Positions 60,566 through 64,000 of a stretch of 64,000 nt of DNA are shown one piece after another; position 1 is the first letter of the stretch; each line of letters begins with the position of its first letter. Under the pieces are notes generated by a model. That model saw nothing but the letters and a program-made list of their open reading frames with translations. It searched no databases and was not told the origin of the DNA. This stretch comes from CALMEH01 sp031409875. GTDB taxonomy: Bacteria; Acidobacteriota; Blastocatellia; Pyrinomonadales; Pyrinomonadaceae. The stretch covers positions 1 through 64,000 of the forward strand of contig JANNYB010000133.1 in the NCBI GenBank assembly GCA_031409875.1, read 5' to 3'. Made by a program: the position numbers and the translations under genes.

Positions 60566-62701
60566 TTATTTTCTTACCGCAACTCCGATAATTCCGATGT
60601 TTCCATTGGCATCAAAAACGCGAAAAGCAACCGAATTATCGCCTTTATTCGGAACTGTTAAATCTAAAGTGTAAGATTCTTTCGTGCCGTCGGAAATTCC
60701 GTCGTCGGCATAGACGGTTTGCCATTCGCCGCCGTTGATGCTGTATTCGGCGCGGGTTAGATAACTTGCCGTTTCGCTTGCGTTTAGAGAGATTTTAACG
60801 CGGTCGCCGTTGATTTGCGTCGTGCCGTTTTGCGTAATTATTGGCGCAGAATTATCAATGTCGAAAGGTTCGCTCAGACGTTCACCGGAAAGCATTTTCG
60901 ATGTCGGATTTGAAAGCGAATCTTTAACGATGATTTTGAAAATATAACGTCCGTCGGCAAGCGTCGAACCGTCAATCGTGTAAAAATTTACGCGCAAATT
61001 TTCGGCTAAAAGTTTGAAATCGTTTTGGTTAATCTCGCGGTAATAAAGGTCATACAAAAGTTTATCGCCGTTGCGATCTTCGGCTGTCCAAGCCAGCGAA
61101 CGCGCTCCGCGCTGATAAATTCGGCGCGGTGGAATTTGCGGATTTTGCAAACCGAAAACGCTCAAATCAATGCCGGAATTTTCGATATTCGGATCAATTT
61201 GCATCGGCGGATTTTCCGCAAGTCCGACGTTTGTCGGCAAAATCTGAACTGAAAGAATTTCGGGCGCAATGTTCGCGGGAAGATAAGAAACATTCGCTTC
61301 GTTTAAAGTCGAAGTTCCTTTCAAAACTGCCCGCCATTGCAGAAATTTTGCTTTCGGGCTGGAGATTTGTGCGCCTTTTTGATCGGATGAAGCCGCGCTC
61401 CAATCGCTCCAAGTTTCGTTCGGTTTTTCGGTGTTGCCGCTGCGCGTTTGAATCGTAACATTGCCGCTCGAACGCCACCAGATTCTGCCCCAATCAGCCG
61501 TTGCTTTTGCATCTAAAACCGCCGATTCGTAAATACCTTCGGCGTTTGATTCCGCGCCGAAACGGAAAAGTTTTCCTTGATTGCTCGAAGTCGCAAAAAG
61601 ATTTTTGCCGTTTGATTTTATCGTCGAAATTTGACCTTCGCCCGTCTGCAAAAGCAAAGTTTCGCGCCCGTCGTTCGTGATGTTATAAATTCTGCCTTTG
61701 TCGGAAGTGCCGACGAGAACGCCGTTTCCGGTTTGATGTGCGTAGATTGAAAATCCGATAACCGTCGGCGAATTCCATAAAACATTCGTGCTGCCATCGG
61801 GCAAAATTCGATAAATAATTGTTTTTGCATTCGTCAAATCATAACGGCTTTTCACGGGAGTTTCTGTCGGATTTGTTTCAACTGTAACGGTATTTGAAGT
61901 TGTCGTCGTGGTTGTCGTCGTTTCGGTTTTCGGTGCGGTAATCGTTTCGCTCAAAGCCAGCACATAAACCGAACCGTCCGCGCCGATTGCCAAATCGTGA
62001 ATTTCACGAAGCGGCGAATCGAGCAAAGCAAACGCTTTTCCGTCCGTGCCGAAACGCAAAACCAATCCGCCCGAATCCGTTCCGGCGAAAAGATTTCCGT
62101 TTTTATCTGCCGCGAGCGAGATAATATGATTTTCGCTCGTATCAAAAAGCAGGGAAGTTTCAGGCGTAGAATTTGCCGATTTCACTTTGTAAATCTTCCC
62201 GTTTTCGCCCGTTCCAACCGCTAAACTTCCATCAGATAAAACCGCTAAAGACCAAATATATTTTTCCTTCGGTTCAAAATAAACAGTCGCGTTTCCGCTT
62301 GCGTCAATCCGATAAACCTTGCCATCGGGCGAAGTTCCGGCGTAAATTTCGCCTGATTTTCCGACGGCGATTGCCGAAACATTCAATTCCGCCGAATCGT
62401 AAAAAAGTTTTCCGTTTCCGCTTGCGTCAACCTTAAAAATTTTGCCGTCCGAACCTGTGCCGAGAAAGACATTTCCGCTCGCATCAACCGCGCTCGACCA
62501 GACGTAAGATTGATCGGTTTTGAAAACTTCGGTCAATTTTGGCGCAAGCGAAATTTCACCGTTATCGCCAATTGAAATACCTTTCGCGTCGCCGCGCAAA
62601 ACGTCGGCACGGGAATTAACCGACCAAATCGAAGGTTCGCCGGCATTGATTGAAAAGGAAAATAAAAGCAGGAACGTAAAGAACAGAAGATATTTATTCA
62701 T
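60566..62701 (-). CDS. Secreted beta-propeller protein with C-terminal Ig/Fn3-like domains
   Basis: 711 aa. A signal peptide (MNKYLLFFTFLLLFSFSINA) is followed by at least six propeller blades with the repeat DASGNVFLGTGSDGKIFKVD, SGEIYAGTSPDGKVYRIDAS, DGSLAVGTGENGKIYKV and GNLFAGTDSGGLVLRF. A Thr-rich linker (TETTTTTTTTSNTVTVE) interrupts it. After more blades a C-terminal beta-sandwich part (SLAWTAEDRNGDKLLYDLYY; DGRYIFKIIVKDSLSNPTS) ends GNIGIIGVAVRK. Exported; the function is unknown, perhaps ligand binding. Confidence 0.8.
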   Translation of the reverse strand: MNKYLLFFTFLLLFSFSINAGEPSIWSVNSRADVLRGDAKGISIGDNGEISLAPKLTEVFKTDQSYVWSSAVDASGNVFLGTGSDGKIFKVDASGNGKLFYDSAELNVSAIAVGKSGEIYAGTSPDGKVYRIDASGNATVYFEPKEKYIWSLAVLSDGSLAVGTGENGKIYKVKSANSTPETSLLFDTSENHIISLAADKNGNLFAGTDSGGLVLRFGTDGKAFALLDSPLREIHDLAIGADGSVYVLALSETITAPKTETTTTTTTTSNTVTVETNPTETPVKSRYDLTNAKTIIYRILPDGSTNVLWNSPTVIGFSIYAHQTGNGVLVGTSDKGRIYNITNDGRETLLLQTGEGQISTIKSNGKNLFATSSNQGKLFRFGAESNAEGIYESAVLDAKATADWGRIWWRSSGNVTIQTRSGNTEKPNETWSDWSAASSDQKGAQISSPKAKFLQWRAVLKGTSTLNEANVSYLPANIAPEILSVQILPTNVGLAENPPMQIDPNIENSGIDLSVFGLQNPQIPPRRIYQRGARSLAWTAEDRNGDKLLYDLYYREINQNDFKLLAENLRVNFYTIDGSTLADGRYIFKIIVKDSLSNPTSKMLSGERLSEPFDIDNSAPIITQNGTTQINGDRVKISLNASETASYLTRAEYSINGGEWQTVYADDGISDGTKESYTLDLTVPNKGDNSVAFRVFDANGNIGIIGVAVRK

Positions 62702-62775
62702 TTGATTGTGTTAAGTTCTAATAACAAAAATACACGAAAACACCTAAAAAATCCAACAAAAATAAAATTGCTTTC

Positions 62776-62938
62776 AGCTGGGAGCGCAGGCTTTCCAGCC
62801 TGCAAGATTGTGAAGCGTTTCGCGGAGCAATCTAACGACGTTGCGGATAAAATCAACTTGATTTCTACTCGAATGCTCTTAGATTGCTCCGCGAAACGCT
62901 CTGCAATCTTGCAGGCTGGGAAGCCTGCGCTCCCAGCT
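62776..62938. repeat. Palindromic element, GCTGGGAGCGC family, copy 2
   Basis: AGCTGGGAGCGCAGGCTTTC ... against ...AAGCCTGCGCTCCCAGCT, arms over 40 nt, with an inner pair around GCGTTTCGCGGAGCAATCTA. It ends 1 bp before the stop of the NADH dehydrogenase gene. The family is shared with the inner element at 39456-39598. Confidence 0.9.
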
Positions 62939-62939
62939 A

Positions 62940-64000
62940 TCATTTCGCCGTTTTTCTTTTCGTCTTTTTCGGAATTGTCGCGGTCTGATTGGCTTCCAAA
63001 AAATTTAAAGCATCACGCAATTCTTCCGCGTCGCCCGTAATCAAACGCGCACTTCTTTCGCGTGTCAAATATGCCCAAAACCATTCGCTGAGAACGTAAA
63101 GGCGATTTTTGAAACCGATTAAACTGATAACGTGAATAAAAAGCCACGCAAGCCACGCGATAAATCCGGTTAATTTGAACTTTCCGGCTTCGACAATCGC
63201 TTTGCTTTTTCCGATTGTTGCCATCGAACCTTTGTCCCAATATTTAAAATCTTTGCGTGGTTTATTTTTTGCATCGTTCAAAATATTCTCACAAGCCGTT
63301 TGCGCCATTTGAGTTGCGGCTGGCGCAACGCCCGGCACGATTTTTCCGTTTGCCTGTTTCAAACTCGCCATATCGCCAATGACGAAAATGTTTTTTTGAT
63401 TCGGAACGCTCAAATCATTATTCACAAAAACTCGTCCGGCTTTGTCGGTTTCTGCGTCAAATTGTTTGCCGAGAGGTGAAGCCGCAACGCCTGTCGCCCA
63501 AACTAAAACATCGCAATTTATCCATTTATCGCTGTATTTTACTCGTCCGGCTTCAACTTCCGTAACAAAACTATTCAAATAAACTTCAACGCCCAAACCT
63601 TCCAAATCTTTTTTCGCACGTTCCGAAAGTTCCGGCGAAAATGTGTTTAAAACTCTGTCGCCGCCTTCAAGCAGCATCACGAGAGCTTTGCGTGTATCAA
63701 TCAAATTGAAATCGTTTGACAACGCCTGACGCGCAATTCCGGCAATCGCGCCTGCGAGTTCAACGCCGGTTGCGCCCGCGCCGACCACGACAAAATTCAA
63801 ATGTTTTTTCACGCCCGTCAAATATGCTTCACGCTCGGCGAGTTCAAAAGCCAGCAAAACACGCCGCCGAATTTCGAGCGCATCTTCGACGGTTTTGAGT
63901 CCGGGCGCGAAATTTTCCCATTCGTCGTGTCCGAAATAAGAATGCCGCGCACCTGCCGCAACAATCAAATAATCAAACGAAATTTCAGAATCATCAGCGA
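62940..64000 (-). CDS. ndh: Type II NADH dehydrogenase (NDH-2), 5' end outside window
   Basis: An open minus-strand frame to the window edge; the first visible residues are SDDSEISFDYLIVAAGARHS, so the start lies beyond 64000. The second dinucleotide-binding site is FVVVGAGATGVELAGAIAGI. The quinone-oxidoreductase motifs are VNNDLSVPNQKNIFVIGDMA and VAPAATQMAQTA. A C-terminal membrane-binding helix (LTGFIAWLAWLFIHVISLIG) and a basic tail (IPKKTKRKTAK) follow. It transfers electrons from NADH to quinone without pumping protons. The element upstream of its stop may serve as a terminator. Confidence 0.92.
   Translation of the reverse strand, partial: ADDSEISFDYLIVAAGARHSYFGHDEWENFAPGLKTVEDALEIRRRVLLAFELAEREAYLTGVKKHLNFVVVGAGATGVELAGAIAGIARQALSNDFNLIDTRKALVMLLEGGDRVLNTFSPELSERAKKDLEGLGVEVYLNSFVTEVEAGRVKYSDKWINCDVLVWATGVAASPLGKQFDAETDKAGRVFVNNDLSVPNQKNIFVIGDMASLKQANGKIVPGVAPAATQMAQTACENILNDAKNKPRKDFKYWDKGSMATIGKSKAIVEAGKFKLTGFIAWLAWLFIHVISLIGFKNRLYVLSEWFWAYLTRERSARLITGDAEELRDALNFLEANQTATIPKKTKRKTAK

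Overview
The window looks like a chromosomal segment of an Acidobacteriota bacterium, probably of the Blastocatellia/Pyrinomonadaceae kind. This rests on a secreted protein whose tail resembles the 'Solibacter' C-terminal (TIGR03437-like) domain, on FG-GAP and delta-60 repeat proteins, CHAT-TPR proteins, a moderately AT-rich composition and a very high load of intergenic palindromes. The taxonomic call is inference. I see no rRNA, tRNA or CRISPR array.

Layout. 0-6 kb: a partial MscS-type channel, a Uma2 nuclease, and the rpoD and dnaG core genes. 6-15 kb: a sigma factor and a membrane partner, a frameshifted chitosanase/L,D-transpeptidase-like fusion, a frameshifted delta-60/FG-GAP protein, a CHAT-TPR protein, and a VapBC-type pair. 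15-30 kb: mutS2 with a palindromic element inside its coding sequence, a decayed propeller sensor gene, three amidohydrolases in a row, a membrane spermidine-synthase-like protein, ilvE and a large secreted beta-propeller protein.

30.4-39.4 kb: a three-gene conflict-type operon encoding a caspase-metallophosphoesterase fusion, a CHAT protein with a SIR2-like C-terminus, and an nSTAND-type NTPase. Its first gene is split by what reads as a complete integron gene cassette. The cassette has a GTTAGGC core, one ORF for a membrane-anchored GNAT-like protein, and an attC site. Removing it at the G/TT crossover points restores the caspase reading frame exactly. 40-47 kb: a triple-FHA ABC transporter, a TlpA lipoprotein, an NFACT/RqcH-like protein and a zinc-ribbon RDD protein.

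47.6-53.4 kb is an AT-richer accessory island. It carries a four-gene operon (7-TM histidine kinase, receiver protein, small CHAT/caspase-like protein with a His/Cys pair, small membrane protein) that I do not recognise as a described system, followed by two VapBC-type loci. One of the two toxins has been killed by a palindromic element with a target-site duplication. 53-64 kb: DUF2203, NYN nuclease, RlmB, three tandem zinc-ribbon membrane proteins, another PIN module, an SDR, a propeller protein and a partial type II NADH dehydrogenase.

A theme of the whole window is at least ten palindromic, MITE-like elements in several families. Some lie in genes, some supply stop codons or C-terminal tails, and some are nested. 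Simple 7-8 bp tandem phrases also occur and have been absorbed into signal peptides and coiled coils. Several genes carry single frameshifts, which could be real decay or assembly error.
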